Shown: positions 31,765-40,715, counted from the stretch's first letter. The stretch: 64,000 nt of DNA from Corallococcus sp. AS-1-6 (GCF_020037015.1 NZ_JAIQDE010000014.1:62001-126000); one strand, 5' to 3'. Translations and numbers: made by a program. The notes: generated by a model from the sequence alone, not told the origin.

Positions 31765-34037
31765 CGCCTGGTGGGGGGAGGCTGGAACTGCTCGTCCAGC
31801 TTCTGGTGCTGGCCCCGCGAGAAGCGGAGCTGGAAGTCCTTCTGCTCGCCGGTGGAGATGGCCACCACGCGGATGTCGCGAGTGCCCACGCGGACCGGGT
31901 GGTTCACCAGCGGCGTCGCGCGGCGCACCTTCGCCCCGTCGATGAAGACGTTCGCCGGCAGGTTCGTGCGCAGCGTGAGGAACGCGCGCTGGTTCTTGGG
32001 AGGAACGGCGGGCTCGGCGGTGTCCTCCGCCGCCTCCTCGTCCTCGATGTCCCGCGCCCCTGGATTGAGCGGCGGCGCGGGCGGCGGAGGCGTGATGGGC
32101 TTGAGCGCGGACGGGTTCGCGGGCGTCTGCGTTCCGTTCGCCACCGGGGCATTGGGATCGTAGCGGGGCAGCTCCGGTTCCTGCACGGGCTCCAGGCCCA
32201 GCCGCCACGCGGCGACGGAGAACATGAACAGGCCCACCAGCGCGATGCCGCCCGCGATGAAGAGCAGGCGCTTGCGGCGGGTGCCCGCGTCCACCGCGTC
32301 CATGCGCGGCGTCTCCACGGTGTCGAAGCGCTGGTGCACCGGCACGTGCCGGTCCGACGGGGCGGGCTCGGCCATGTCGGAGCGCACGCGGCCCTCCGCC
32401 TTCGGAGGGGCCATGCGGCGCTCCGAGCGGGGCTCGGCGGGAAGCGCCTCCGTGGGTTCGGCGCGGCCCCGGCGTGGCCCACCCGCGTCGGCGGCCACGG
32501 GGGCCGGCGAGGGCGCGCCACCGCCAGCAGGGAGGACCGCCGTCTCCTGGCCGGGAGCCCTGCCCCCTGCCCCCTTCGCGGGACGCAGGGCCGGGCGCTT
32601 CGCCGGTTCTTCTTCCGCGCCCACGGGCTGGCCGGGGCGCAGGGCCGCGCGGCGGCCGGAAGGAGGAACAGGTTCATCCCCGCCCAGCGGTGGGCCGGGG
32701 CGCAAGGCGGCGCGGCGGCCGGTGGGCACGGGCGGCTCGTCGTCACCGAGGGCCGGGCCGGAGAAGTCCTCGATGACCTTCACGCGAGGATTGCGCCCGG
32801 CTCGCGCGGACGCCGGGCTGTCCGGGCGGCGGGCCTTCTGCGCAAGGACTCCCGGCGGCGCGTCCCAGCCCTGCTCCAGCGGCCCCGCGGGTGAGAGCTC
32901 GGTGCTCCGCGGTTCGCCTTCCGGCCCGGGCTCGTCGTCCAGGGGCGCGTCGTCATCCGGCGCGTAGTCCTCGGGGCGGAACTCCTCGAAGCCGGGCGCG
33001 GCCTCCTGCGTCTCGGCGGAGGCCTCCTGCTCCGAGGGCGCGCGGCTGTACGGCGCGCGCTGGACGATGGAGGCCTCGTGCTCCTCCGCGTGCAGGTCGT
33101 CCATCTCCGCGCCGGAGACGGGCTCCAGTTGGAAGGGCTCCGCGAACGGCACGGGCCCGGGGGCGGCGATGCTCACCTCGTTGGGGAACAGCTCCGACAC
33201 GAAGCGCGCCACCTCCTCCGCGCCGGGCAGGCCGCCGCCCGCGGAGAGGAAGTTGCGCAGGGCCTGGGCGAACTCACCGCACGAGCGGAAGCGGCGCTGG
33301 GGCGCCGGATCCAACGCGCGCATGATCGCCGGATCCAGCCGCGAGTTGATCCGCCGGTCCAGCCGGCTGGGCGGAGGCAGCGCCTCGCGGCGGGTGCTCA
33401 CGCCGCTGCCGGGCACCACGGCCTCGCGCAGCGTGAGCAGCTCGTACGCGATGGCGCCCAGCGAGTACACGTCCGACGCCTCCGTGGGCGACTCACCGCG
33501 GGTGACCTCCGGTGCCCGGTACGCGCTGCGGCCCCGGTGCGCGAACGTGCGCTTGAGCTGGGGCACGGACAGGAGCGCCTGGAGCGCGCCGAAGTCGCAG
33601 ATGGCCGGATAGCCCTCGCGCGCCAGCAGCACGTTGCCGGGGGTGATGGCCCCGTGGACGACGCCCGCGTCGTGCGCGAGCTGCACGGCCTCCAACAGTT
33701 GGATGACGATGGACAGCGCCACCGTGGGCGGCAGCAGCACCTCCTTCGTGTTGAGGCGCTGGAGCGCGACGCCCAGCGTGAAGCCGTCCACGTCCTCGCG
33801 CACCACGGCGAGCCGCTGGCGCACGAAGCCCACGTCCACGACGTGGAGGAGGCCCGGGTGGCGCACGGGCTGGAGCCGCCGCACGGTCTCCGCCAGCGCG
33901 CGGGCATACGCGGGGTCGGAGGTGCGCGGCAGGAAGAGCTTCACCGCGACGGGGAGGGTGGGCAGCAGCAGGGACTCGTACAGCTCCGCGAGGTCCCCCG
34001 CCTCCGTGCGGCCGACGAGCCGGTACGTCCCGCTCAT
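31761..34037 (-). CDS. Ser/Thr kinase-like protein with degenerate catalytic loop and PEGA-type C-terminus
   Basis: This 758-residue protein has an N-terminal kinase fold (about 5-275) with the VAVK lysine (K33), DFG (148-150) and YRAPEV. The catalytic loop reads HGAITPGN (128-135), so the catalytic Asp and following Lys are replaced by Ala and Thr, and the glycine-rich loop is poor. This suggests a pseudokinase. An acidic/Pro-rich region (about 300-640) contains a direct repeat of GRRAALRPG. One transmembrane helix (about 645-665, LLFIAGGIALVGLFMF) leads to an external PEGA-like beta domain (about 690-758). It is coupled to the NarL-type regulator. Domain reading is direct; loss of activity is inferred. 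Confidence 0.88.
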   Translation of the reverse strand: MSGTYRLVGRTEAGDLAELYESLLLPTLPVAVKLFLPRTSDPAYARALAETVRRLQPVRHPGLLHVVDVGFVRQRLAVVREDVDGFTLGVALQRLNTKEVLLPPTVALSIVIQLLEAVQLAHDAGVVHGAITPGNVLLAREGYPAICDFGALQALLSVPQLKRTFAHRGRSAYRAPEVTRGESPTEASDVYSLGAIAYELLTLREAVVPGSGVSTRREALPPPSRLDRRINSRLDPAIMRALDPAPQRRFRSCGEFAQALRNFLSAGGGLPGAEEVARFVSELFPNEVSIAAPGPVPFAEPFQLEPVSGAEMDDLHAEEHEASIVQRAPYSRAPSEQEASAETQEAAPGFEEFRPEDYAPDDDAPLDDEPGPEGEPRSTELSPAGPLEQGWDAPPGVLAQKARRPDSPASARAGRNPRVKVIEDFSGPALGDDEPPVPTGRRAALRPGPPLGGDEPVPPSGRRAALRPGQPVGAEEEPAKRPALRPAKGAGGRAPGQETAVLPAGGGAPSPAPVAADAGGPRRGRAEPTEALPAEPRSERRMAPPKAEGRVRSDMAEPAPSDRHVPVHQRFDTVETPRMDAVDAGTRRKRLLFIAGGIALVGLFMFSVAAWRLGLEPVQEPELPRYDPNAPVANGTQTPANPSALKPITPPPPAPPLNPGARDIEDEEAAEDTAEPAVPPKNQRAFLTLRTNLPANVFIDGAKVRRATPLVNHPVRVGTRDIRVVAISTGEQKDFQLRFSRGQHQKLDEQFQPPPTRR

Positions 34038-34357
34038 CGTTGCTTCCGGGGCGTCTTGGGCCCGTTGGCGCGGCGGCGCGACACGGCGGCGAACATGAAG
34101 CCGCACCACACGCACGACTCACCGCGCCGTCCACGGGGCAGCTCCAGGGTGCAGCCGGGGCAGCGAGGCCGGGGCCTGGCGGTGCGGACGGTGGCGGCGG
34201 AGACGCTGGCCCGGGTGCGGACGGGAGGCGGCTTGCGGGCCTCCAGGGCGAGCCGGGCCTCCAGACGGCGCACCCGGTCCTCCAGCGCGGTGATGCGAGC
34301 GGCCAGGCGCGCGTGGAGGTCCTCGGCGGTGGCCGGGGATGGACGTGGGGTGCGCAT
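34034..34357 (-). CDS. Small coiled-coil/zinc-ribbon protein
   Basis: A 107-residue protein with a helical coiled-coil (about 10-42, HARLAARITALEDRVRRLEA), a basic linker and a C-terminal pair of CxxC motifs (CPGC and CVWC, about 65-85) that probably bind zinc, followed by a basic tail. Its stop overlaps the pseudokinase ATG (ATGA), so it heads that operon. Its function is unknown; composition would suit a nucleic-acid- or protein-binding adaptor. ATG 34357 is the only sensible start. Confidence 0.72.
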   Translation of the reverse strand: MRTPRPSPATAEDLHARLAARITALEDRVRRLEARLALEARKPPPVRTRASVSAATVRTARPRPRCPGCTLELPRGRRGESCVWCGFMFAAVSRRRANGPKTPRKQR

Positions 34358-34443
34358 CGTTGGACGGGAGCGTGCCAGCCCCGTGCGAAGCCCGCAAGGA
34401 CGCGGGCGAAGGGGCTTGGGCGCGTGTTATGTCTTGAGGTCCC

Positions 34444-36138
34444 GTGTCGCCCCTACTCTCCCCTGCCAGGCCCATCCCGGGCGGACCCTCCGAGGATCCG
34501 CTGCACGGGAGCTTCCGTTCCTCCATCCGCCGCGAGCACGCCGACGACGCGGCCCGTCGGGCGAGGGATCTGCTCACCGACGAGGTGCTCGGCCGGCTGC
34601 TCACCACGCCGCGTGAACTGGTGGACCAGGTGCCGCACGCGCGGGACGTGTTCGTCAACCGCAACCTGCGCATGGACCACATCGAACTCATCGGGTTCGA
34701 CATGGACTACACGCTGGCCATCTACCACATGCGCCGGCTGGAGCAGTTGTCGTTCGACATGACGCTCGCGAAGCTGATCAGCGAGTACGGCTACCCGCCG
34801 TTCGTGGGCGGCCTGCTCTACGACCACCACTTCGTGATGCGCGGGCTGGCGGTGGACCGGGTCAACGGCAACGTCCTGAAGATGGACCGCTTCGGTCACG
34901 TGGGGCGCGCGTACCACGGCCTGCGTCCGCTGAAGCGCGACGCGTGGAAGGAGCTGTACCGCAACAAGCGCGTGCGGCTGCGCAACCCGCAGTTCGCGTG
35001 GAACGACACGCTCTTCTCGCTGCCGGAGACGTGCCTGTACTCGGGCATCATCGAGCTGATGGAGTCGCTGGGGCACACCGTGAACTACGGCAAGCTCTAC
35101 GACGACATCCGGGAAGCCATCGACACGGTGCACCGGGACAACTCGCTCAAGCGGGAGATCCGCAAGGACCTGTCGCGCTACGTGTTCCTGGATCCGGAGC
35201 TGGGGCCGGCGTTGCACAAGCTGCGCTCGGGCGGGAAGCGGCTGTTCCTGCTGACGAACTCCGCGTGGGACTACACGAACGCGGTGATGCGCTACCTGCT
35301 GGAGGGGCAGTTGGCGGAGTACCCCAGTTGGCGCAACTACTTCGACTTCGTGGTGACGGCGGCGGGCAAGCCGGCCTTCTTCACGGAGAACCGGCCGTTC
35401 CTGGAGCTGGACTCGTCCACGGAGGCCGGCAAGGTCGTGGGCGAGGCGAAGTCACTGGAGCGAGGCACGGTGTACTCGGGCGGCAACCTGGCCCAGTTCG
35501 AGGAGTTCACCGGCTACCGGGGCGAGCACATCCTCTACGTGGGCGACCACATCTACGGCGACATCCTGAAGTCGAAGAAGTCGTCGCTGTGGCGCACGTG
35601 CATGATCGTCCAGGAGATTGAGGACGAGATCACCTACACGGACGCGCGGCGCGAGGAGATCGTCACGCTGTCGGAGGTGGAGCTGACGCGCGCGCGGCTG
35701 GACGACGAGGTGAACCACCGCAAGACGGTGTTGAACACCCTGGAGCGCAGGCTGGAGCGCGAGGCGCTGTCGGGGCCCGAGCGCCAGGAGGTGGAGGAGC
35801 TGCGCAAGAAGGTGAAGGCGGAGCTGGAGAAGCTGCGCCGTTCGTTGAAGGAGACCAACGGCATCGCGAATACACTGGAGCGCGACGTCGAGGAGGGCTT
35901 CAACCCGTACTGGGGCCTGCTGTTCAAGGAGGGCAACGAGAACAGCCGCTTCGGCTACCAGGTGGAGCAGTACGCGTGTCTCTACACGAGCCGCGTGTCG
36001 AACTTCCTGCACCACTCGCCCATGCAGTACTACCGCTCGCCGCGCGACCTGATGGCGCACGAGCAGGCGGGAGCGCTGTCGAGCAAGATGTCCCCCATGG
36101 GCAGCGAGGGCCCGCCGAAGGGGTCGGAGAAGGAGTAG
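34444..36138 (+). CDS. HAD-superfamily 5'-nucleotidase (NT5C2-like)
   Basis: This 564-residue protein belongs to the cytosolic purine 5'-nucleotidase-like HAD group. Motif I is GFDMDYTLA (nucleophile Asp and acid/base Asp), motif II LLTNSAWDYT, and motif IV ILYVGDHIYGDI. The long cap region and the helical tail (about 430-490, LEREALSGPERQEVEELRKK) match this family rather than small HAD enzymes. It should dephosphorylate nucleoside monophosphates. Start GTG 34444 has GAGG four bases upstream; no alternative start lies before the HAD motif except the internal Met at about residue 77. It is convergent with the RsmJ-like gene, one base apart. Confidence 0.9.
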   Translation: MSPLLSPARPIPGGPSEDPLHGSFRSSIRREHADDAARRARDLLTDEVLGRLLTTPRELVDQVPHARDVFVNRNLRMDHIELIGFDMDYTLAIYHMRRLEQLSFDMTLAKLISEYGYPPFVGGLLYDHHFVMRGLAVDRVNGNVLKMDRFGHVGRAYHGLRPLKRDAWKELYRNKRVRLRNPQFAWNDTLFSLPETCLYSGIIELMESLGHTVNYGKLYDDIREAIDTVHRDNSLKREIRKDLSRYVFLDPELGPALHKLRSGGKRLFLLTNSAWDYTNAVMRYLLEGQLAEYPSWRNYFDFVVTAAGKPAFFTENRPFLELDSSTEAGKVVGEAKSLERGTVYSGGNLAQFEEFTGYRGEHILYVGDHIYGDILKSKKSSLWRTCMIVQEIEDEITYTDARREEIVTLSEVELTRARLDDEVNHRKTVLNTLERRLEREALSGPERQEVEELRKKVKAELEKLRRSLKETNGIANTLERDVEEGFNPYWGLLFKEGNENSRFGYQVEQYACLYTSRVSNFLHHSPMQYYRSPRDLMAHEQAGALSSKMSPMGSEGPPKGSEKE

Positions 36139-36139
36139 C

Positions 36140-36922
36140 TCAGGGAAGCGCGGGCAGCCGCCCCCAGATGACGTCGCTGAAGCGCGAGGTGGGCTCCGGC
36201 TGGATGCCCACCTTCTTCAGGTCATCGGTGTGACGGGCGCCCTTTACGACGACCCACCGGCGAGCGACGCGCCTCCCCTCCTCCACCGCTTCAGGGGTGA
36301 GGGGCGCGTGCTCCGCGAAGCGGCGCAGGACGTCGAAGGCGGGCTGGGCCTTCTTTGGCTTGGCGAACATCGGGTCGAAGAAGACGACGTCGAAGGACTT
36401 CGAGGGCAGCGTCTTCAGGTACGCGTGAGCATCCGCGTGGAGCACTTCAATGGCGCACGAGTCCGCGCCCCGGTCGTAGCGCTGGAGCCCCTCCGCGGCG
36501 ACGATGCACAGCGGCAGGCTCTTCTCCAGACCCACGACACGGCCCGTGGGCCCCACGGCAAGCGACGCCACCAGCGCGTCTTGAGCCAGTCCCAGGGTGC
36601 AGTCGAGCACGGCGTCGCCCGGAACAATCTCGGCGACCTTGAGGAACGCATCGTCGCGCTGGCCCTGGCGAAGCCGCATGCGCCGCAGGTGCGCCATGCC
36701 CGCGTGGAAGCCGAATGAACCCTGAGGCTCCCACAGCGTCACGCCATCGCCGCCCACGACGAGCAGCGCCTCCACCCTGGTGCCCAGCCAGGGCGCGATG
36801 CCCTCACTGGAGCGGCGCGAAAGGAACGGCAGGTTCCACCGCTGCGCCACGGCCCGCGCCTCGCGCACCGTGGCCGCATCCGTCTTCGTGCTGGTGGTGA
36901 CGGCGAGGGGAAGGGCCGGCAT
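36140..36922 (-). CDS. RsmJ-like class I SAM methyltransferase
   Basis: This 260-residue protein has a methyltransferase core with DAVLDCTLGLAQDA as motif I and FDPMFAKPKK as motif IV. The latter resembles LDPMFP of RsmJ, which methylates N2 of a guanine in 16S rRNA, and a further match is ARRWVVVKGAR (motif VI-like). The GLGRDA block of E. coli RsmJ is GLAQDA here. The N-terminal half (about 1-90) includes VEALLVVGGDGVTLW. The start is ATG 36922 with GGAG about 15 bases upstream; a longer frame overlaps the next gene. The name is tentative because only the core is recognised. Confidence 0.8.
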   Translation of the reverse strand: MPALPLAVTTSTKTDAATVREARAVAQRWNLPFLSRRSSEGIAPWLGTRVEALLVVGGDGVTLWEPQGSFGFHAGMAHLRRMRLRQGQRDDAFLKVAEIVPGDAVLDCTLGLAQDALVASLAVGPTGRVVGLEKSLPLCIVAAEGLQRYDRGADSCAIEVLHADAHAYLKTLPSKSFDVVFFDPMFAKPKKAQPAFDVLRRFAEHAPLTPEAVEEGRRVARRWVVVKGARHTDDLKKVGIQPEPTSRFSDVIWGRLPALP

Positions 36923-36935
36923 CGATACCGCCGCC

Positions 36936-39098
36936 CTACTCCGCGACCGCCGCCAGCTTCCGGCCACCCTGCATCTGCGCCACCGTCACGGACTGGTTCC
37001 GGCCGTTGCGCTTCGAGTGGTACAGGCACTGGTCCGCCAGGTCGATGAGCTGCTGCTTCTCCATCGCGTTGTCCGGGAACGTCGCGATGCCCAGCGACAT
37101 GGTGATCCGCAGCGGGCCCATCTCCGTCTGGAACACCTCCGCCATCACCGCCTCGCGGATGCGCTCCGCGATGATCTTCGCGCCCTGCGAGTCCGTCTCC
37201 GGCATCACCATCACGAACTCCTCGCCGCCGTAGCGCGCGACGACGTCCGTGTCCCGCGCCAGCGTCTTGATGATGCGCGCCACGCCCTTGAGCACCTGGT
37301 CGCCCGTCGGGTGGCCGTAGGTGTCGTTCACGCTCTTGAAGTGGTCCACGTCCGTCAACATGATGGAGCACTTGCGGTTGTACCGCCGCGCCTGCGCCAG
37401 GATGTCGTCCGCGCGCGACTGGAACGTGCGGTGGTTGAGCAGGCCCGTGAGCCCGTCCGTCGTCGCCATCTTCTCCATCTGCTCGTAGAGCTGCGCGCGC
37501 AACACCGCCTGCGCCGCCTGGATGGCGATGACCTCGATCATCCGCAGCACGTCCTGCTCGAACGCCGCCTTCTTGCGCGACCCCGCCACCAGCGTGCCCA
37601 GGATCCGGTCCCCCGCCACCAGCGGGAAGATCTTCAGCGCGCCCAGGCCGCGCACCTGCGTCTCCTCGTCGAAGATGACCTGGCGGTCCATCGCCTTGAT
37701 GTCCCGCCCCGGCAAGGGCGCCCCGTAGCGCACCACGTTCGCCACCAGGCCGTTGTTGTCCTGGAACGTCTGGCCCTCCAGCGCCTTGCCCTGCGCCGTC
37801 ACGCCCGTCATCCGCGCCACGCGGTGCACCCGCTTGCCCTCGTGCTCCGACACCAGCGTCACCGCGCAGAAGTCCAGCCCCGCCAACTGCCGCGTCGCCT
37901 CCAGCACCGCCACGAACACCTGGTCCGGGCTGCCCGCGCGGTTGAGCTCCTCAATCGCCCGGAAGAACCGGTCCTTCTCGTCGCGCGTCTTGCGGATGTA
38001 GCTCATCACCCGCTCCACCTCGATGGAGCGCAGCACCTCTCCCGCGATGGTGGTCAGCATCTTCTCGTCCTGGTCCGTGAACGGCTCGTTCTTCAGCTTG
38101 TCCGCCACCAGCACGCCGCGCACCAGCCCGCTGCCCTCCAGGATGGGCACCGCCAGCAGCGCCTGCACCGTGGGACCGCCGCTCTCGTAGTACGTGACGC
38201 CCTTGAGCCCCTGCGGCGAGTTCATCCGCACCGGCGCGCGGCGCTTCAAGACGCCGCCGATGATGCCCTCGCCCGCGTTGAACTTCTCGCGCTGCACCCG
38301 CTCCGAACCCGAGCGGCAGTCGTACAGCTTCAGGCTCCGGTCATCCGACGTGAGCAGGAACGCCGCGCAGGTGTCCGTGCGCAGGCCCGTCTCCGCGATC
38401 TCCAGCGCCGCGTGCACCGCGCCCTCAATCTCCTTCACCGACGCGACCAGCCACTTCTCGTCGGAGTTCATCCCGCTGAAGCTGTCCTGCGTCCCGGAGG
38501 ACACCAGCCGGAAGGTGCGCGCGCGCTCCTCCACCTCGCGGATGCGCTTCTGCACCGCGTCCGACTCCGCCCGCTTCGCCACCAGCATCCGCGCGGACAG
38601 CACCAGGTGGTACAGCCCCGCGAACAGCGCCAGGAACAGCGTGTGCGTCAGGAACCCGGTGACGTTCACCACCGGCCCGCCCAGCGTCACCAGGCCGTCG
38701 TACACCAGCGCCACGCCCAGGAGCGTCATGCCCGCGTTGCGAGGCAGGAACGCCACCAGGAACGCCATCAGGAGGTAGACGATGGGGAACAGCTCCCCGC
38801 CGCCAATGGCCACCACGATGAAGGCCGCGGAGATGAGCCCACCGCCCAACTCCAGGTCGTCGCGCAGGTCGATGACCGCGCCCACCGAGGAGCGCATGGC
38901 CCGGCGCCACGCCGCCATGCCGATGCCGACCAGCAGCCCCATCACCAGCGCCGCCTCCGTCCACCCCAGCGTGTGCAGGCCCCGGAAGCCGCCGCGCGCC
39001 AGGTGGACGAACGTGGCCAGCGCCACCGTCGCGGGGATGGCGCGGAAGAACGCGCGCATGAGCTTCGCGGGAGAGGGCACCACGGACAACGAGGTCAT
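36936..39098 (-). CDS. Membrane GAF-GGDEF diguanylate cyclase
   Basis: This 720-residue protein has an N-terminal membrane domain of several helices (about 20-180), two GAF domains (about 215-360 and 385-535) and a C-terminal GGDEF domain (about 555-700). The active-site signature is YGGEEF and an inhibitory I-site RDTD lies exactly five residues before it, so it should synthesise c-di-GMP and be feedback-inhibited. The GAF domains likely sense a small ligand. Start ATG 39098 overlaps the stop of the FtsB-like gene (ATGA), giving translational coupling. Domain content is secure; the signal is unknown. Confidence 0.93.
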   Translation of the reverse strand: MTSLSVVPSPAKLMRAFFRAIPATVALATFVHLARGGFRGLHTLGWTEAALVMGLLVGIGMAAWRRAMRSSVGAVIDLRDDLELGGGLISAAFIVVAIGGGELFPIVYLLMAFLVAFLPRNAGMTLLGVALVYDGLVTLGGPVVNVTGFLTHTLFLALFAGLYHLVLSARMLVAKRAESDAVQKRIREVEERARTFRLVSSGTQDSFSGMNSDEKWLVASVKEIEGAVHAALEIAETGLRTDTCAAFLLTSDDRSLKLYDCRSGSERVQREKFNAGEGIIGGVLKRRAPVRMNSPQGLKGVTYYESGGPTVQALLAVPILEGSGLVRGVLVADKLKNEPFTDQDEKMLTTIAGEVLRSIEVERVMSYIRKTRDEKDRFFRAIEELNRAGSPDQVFVAVLEATRQLAGLDFCAVTLVSEHEGKRVHRVARMTGVTAQGKALEGQTFQDNNGLVANVVRYGAPLPGRDIKAMDRQVIFDEETQVRGLGALKIFPLVAGDRILGTLVAGSRKKAAFEQDVLRMIEVIAIQAAQAVLRAQLYEQMEKMATTDGLTGLLNHRTFQSRADDILAQARRYNRKCSIMLTDVDHFKSVNDTYGHPTGDQVLKGVARIIKTLARDTDVVARYGGEEFVMVMPETDSQGAKIIAERIREAVMAEVFQTEMGPLRITMSLGIATFPDNAMEKQQLIDLADQCLYHSKRNGRNQSVTVAQMQGGRKLAAVAE

Positions 39099-39376
39099 GG
39101 CGACTCCAGGTGGAAGACGATTTCGCCCGGCTTCACGTAGCCGAGCTCCTCACGGACCGACTGCTCCAGCGCCGCCGGATCCTTGCGCAGCGCCGCGATC
39201 TCCTTGCGGAGCGCGTCGTTCTGCGCGGCCAGCGCGCGGTTGCGCTCGTCGAGCGCCTCCACGTCCTGGCGCAGGCGCAGGTAGCGCCGGAAGCCCTTGG
39301 CGTCCGCCACCGAAGCGAGGCTCAAGGCCACCGCCACCACCGCCGCCACCATCAGGAGCTTTCGCCGGGACGTCAT
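39095..39376 (-). CDS. FtsB/DivIC-like septum formation initiator
   Basis: A 93-residue protein with an N-terminal membrane helix (about 6-24) and a periplasmic coiled-coil with leucine heptads (LRLRQDVEALDERNRALAAQ, then LRKEIAALRK). The ending VREELGYVKPGEIVFHL closely follows the FtsB/DivIC C-terminal motif. FtsB with FtsL and FtsQ activates septal wall synthesis. The gene overlaps the diguanylate cyclase start by four bases (ATGA), which is unusual for a division gene. ATG 39376 is chosen; the in-frame extension is not plausible. It is about 80 bases from the thioredoxin-like gene's stop. Confidence 0.85.
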   Translation of the reverse strand: MTSRRKLLMVAAVVAVALSLASVADAKGFRRYLRLRQDVEALDERNRALAAQNDALRKEIAALRKDPAALEQSVREELGYVKPGEIVFHLESP

Positions 39377-39458
39377 GAGCGCCGGCGAAGGTACCAGCGG
39401 CCCCCCTGCCCGCAAGAATTCCGCTCCAGCCCTGTAGCACCCCGGGCGGGGGCTTGAA

Positions 39459-39977
39459 TCAGTCCGCCTTCAGCAGCTTTTCAATGGCCTTCGCCACGTC
39501 CGCCTGGCCTTCAATCCCCTGCCACGCGGCCACCGCGCGGCCGTGCTTGTCCAGGAGCACCGTGCTGGGCAGCGCCCGGATGCGGCCGAAGGCGCTCTGC
39601 CCCGCGCGCATCCGCTCGTCCGACAGGAGCACCGGGTACGGGAAGGCGTAGTGGTTCGCGAACGGCCCCAGCACCCGGCCCTCGTCGATGTCCATCCCCA
39701 CCGCGACGACCTGGAAGCCCTGGGGACCGTAGGTCTCCTGGATCTGCTTGAGCGTGGGCAGGTCCGCCAGGCACGGGAAGCACCAGGTGGCCATGAAGGA
39801 CACCAGCACCACCTTGCCGGGGAGCTGGCGCGGGTCGTACCGCGTGGGCCCCACCGACGGCAGCCACAGCGCCCGGTAGAACGCGGGCCCGGCGTCCACC
39901 GGCCCGCCGTGGGCGCACGCGCCCGTGAGGGCCAGCACGCCCAGCGCCACCGCGCCCAGGAGCGCGCGCCGTCGCAC
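39459..39977 (-). CDS. TlpA/ResA-like thioredoxin lipoprotein
   Basis: This protein of about 172 residues has a lipoprotein signal sequence (ALLGAVALGVLALTGAC) and a thioredoxin-like fold with the active site WCFPC (around residue 73), preceded by VVLVSFMAT. Later conserved parts are ALPSTVLLD (cis-Pro) and GMDIDEG. It should reduce disulphides or deliver reductant in the periplasm, as TlpA/ResA do for cytochrome maturation. GTG 39977 with GGAGG upstream gives the natural signal start; the frame is also open further upstream through the Fur gene's 3' end. It follows the Fur-like gene by 5 bases and is likely co-transcribed. Confidence 0.88.
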   Translation of the reverse strand: MRRRALLGAVALGVLALTGACAHGGPVDAGPAFYRALWLPSVGPTRYDPRQLPGKVVLVSFMATWCFPCLADLPTLKQIQETYGPQGFQVVAVGMDIDEGRVLGPFANHYAFPYPVLLSDERMRAGQSAFGRIRALPSTVLLDKHGRAVAAWQGIEGQADVAKAIEKLLKAD

Positions 39978-39982
39978 CGGAC

Positions 39983-40477
39983 TCAGGCCTCCGACCCCGG
40001 AGGGCCACCCCGGAGCTGGCACTCGCGGCACAGGCCGTACAGCTCCATCTTGTGCGACGTCACCGTGAAGCCGTGCTTGCGCGCCACCGCGTCCTGGAGC
40101 GTCTCGATGCGGTCGTTCTCGAACTCCACGATGGTGCCGCAGCTCGTGCAGATGAGGTGGTCGTGGTGCTCGCGCCCCGCCGCCGCCTCGTAGCGCGTCT
40201 GCCCGTCACCGAAGTTGCGCGCGTGGGCCAGGCCGCACTCGTTGAGCAGCTTCATCGTCCGGTAGACGGTGGCCACGGACACCTTGGTGTCCTGCTCGCG
40301 CACCTTGTTCCACAGCTCCTCCACGGACAGGTGGCCGCCCACCTCGAAGAAGGTGTCGATGATGAGGCTGCGCTGGCGCGTGCTCTTCAGGCCGTGCTGG
40401 GCCATGTAGCGCGCCAGCACCTCGTCCTTGTCCTTGTCCGCGTGGGAATGGGAGTGGCTGTGGTGGTGGGTCGTCAT
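39983..40477 (-). CDS. Fur-family metal-responsive regulator with His-rich N-terminus
   Basis: This 164-residue protein has a classic Fur fold: a winged helix (about 20-90, LKSTRQRSLIIDTFFEVGGH, VSVATVYRTMKLL) and a dimer domain with CTSC and CREC zinc sites. The first 20 residues include HHHSHSHSHADKDKD, an unusual metal-binding tail that may buffer or sense metal. The DNA-contact segment TVYRT matches Fur/Zur/PerR-type regulators; the metal cannot be told. Divergent from the 40716 gene over a 238-base gap that carries a candidate promoter; a Fur box is not clear. It is followed by the thioredoxin-like gene after 5 bases. Confidence 0.93.
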   Translation of the reverse strand: MTTHHHSHSHSHADKDKDEVLARYMAQHGLKSTRQRSLIIDTFFEVGGHLSVEELWNKVREQDTKVSVATVYRTMKLLNECGLAHARNFGDGQTRYEAAAGREHHDHLICTSCGTIVEFENDRIETLQDAVARKHGFTVTSHKMELYGLCRECQLRGGPPGSEA

Positions 40478-40646
40478 CTGCAATCTCTGGAGCACCCCAT
40501 GTGTTGGGGTGGGGATGCCTGCTCCCGCAAGACAATCTGGCCGGGCCGCCCGGGCGAGCGCCCGCTCCCCCGCTGACTACCACGGAGTCCGGCGTCTTCG
40601 ACTTGCGCCGCGCGTGGGCTGTTTACATTGAGGCCGGACTGGCTCA

Positions 40647-40674
40647 TTGACACCTGTCTGGCCGCGAAGATAAG
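40647..40674 (+). promoter_or_regulatory. Candidate sigma-70 promoter for the 40716 gene
   Basis: TTGACA (40647-40652) is followed after a 16-base spacer by GATAAG (40669-40674), about 40 bases before the ATG at 40716. The -35 is perfect; the -10 matches 4 of 6. This is one of the few such boxes in this GC-rich window, which supports it, but the transcription start is unverified. Confidence 0.45.
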
Positions 40675-40715
40675 GGCATCCGCCCTCGTAAACGAGCAAT
40701 TTTCCGAACCTTTCC

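Noticed and set aside
29776-32163. 795-codon plus-strand frame opposite the M16 and regulator genes
   Set aside because: It covers three real minus-strand genes with recognised motifs; composition is that of an antisense shadow.
36780-39140. 786-codon plus-strand frame opposite the GAF-GGDEF gene
   Set aside because: It is His/Arg/Leu-rich with no motif, antisense to a clear GGDEF protein.
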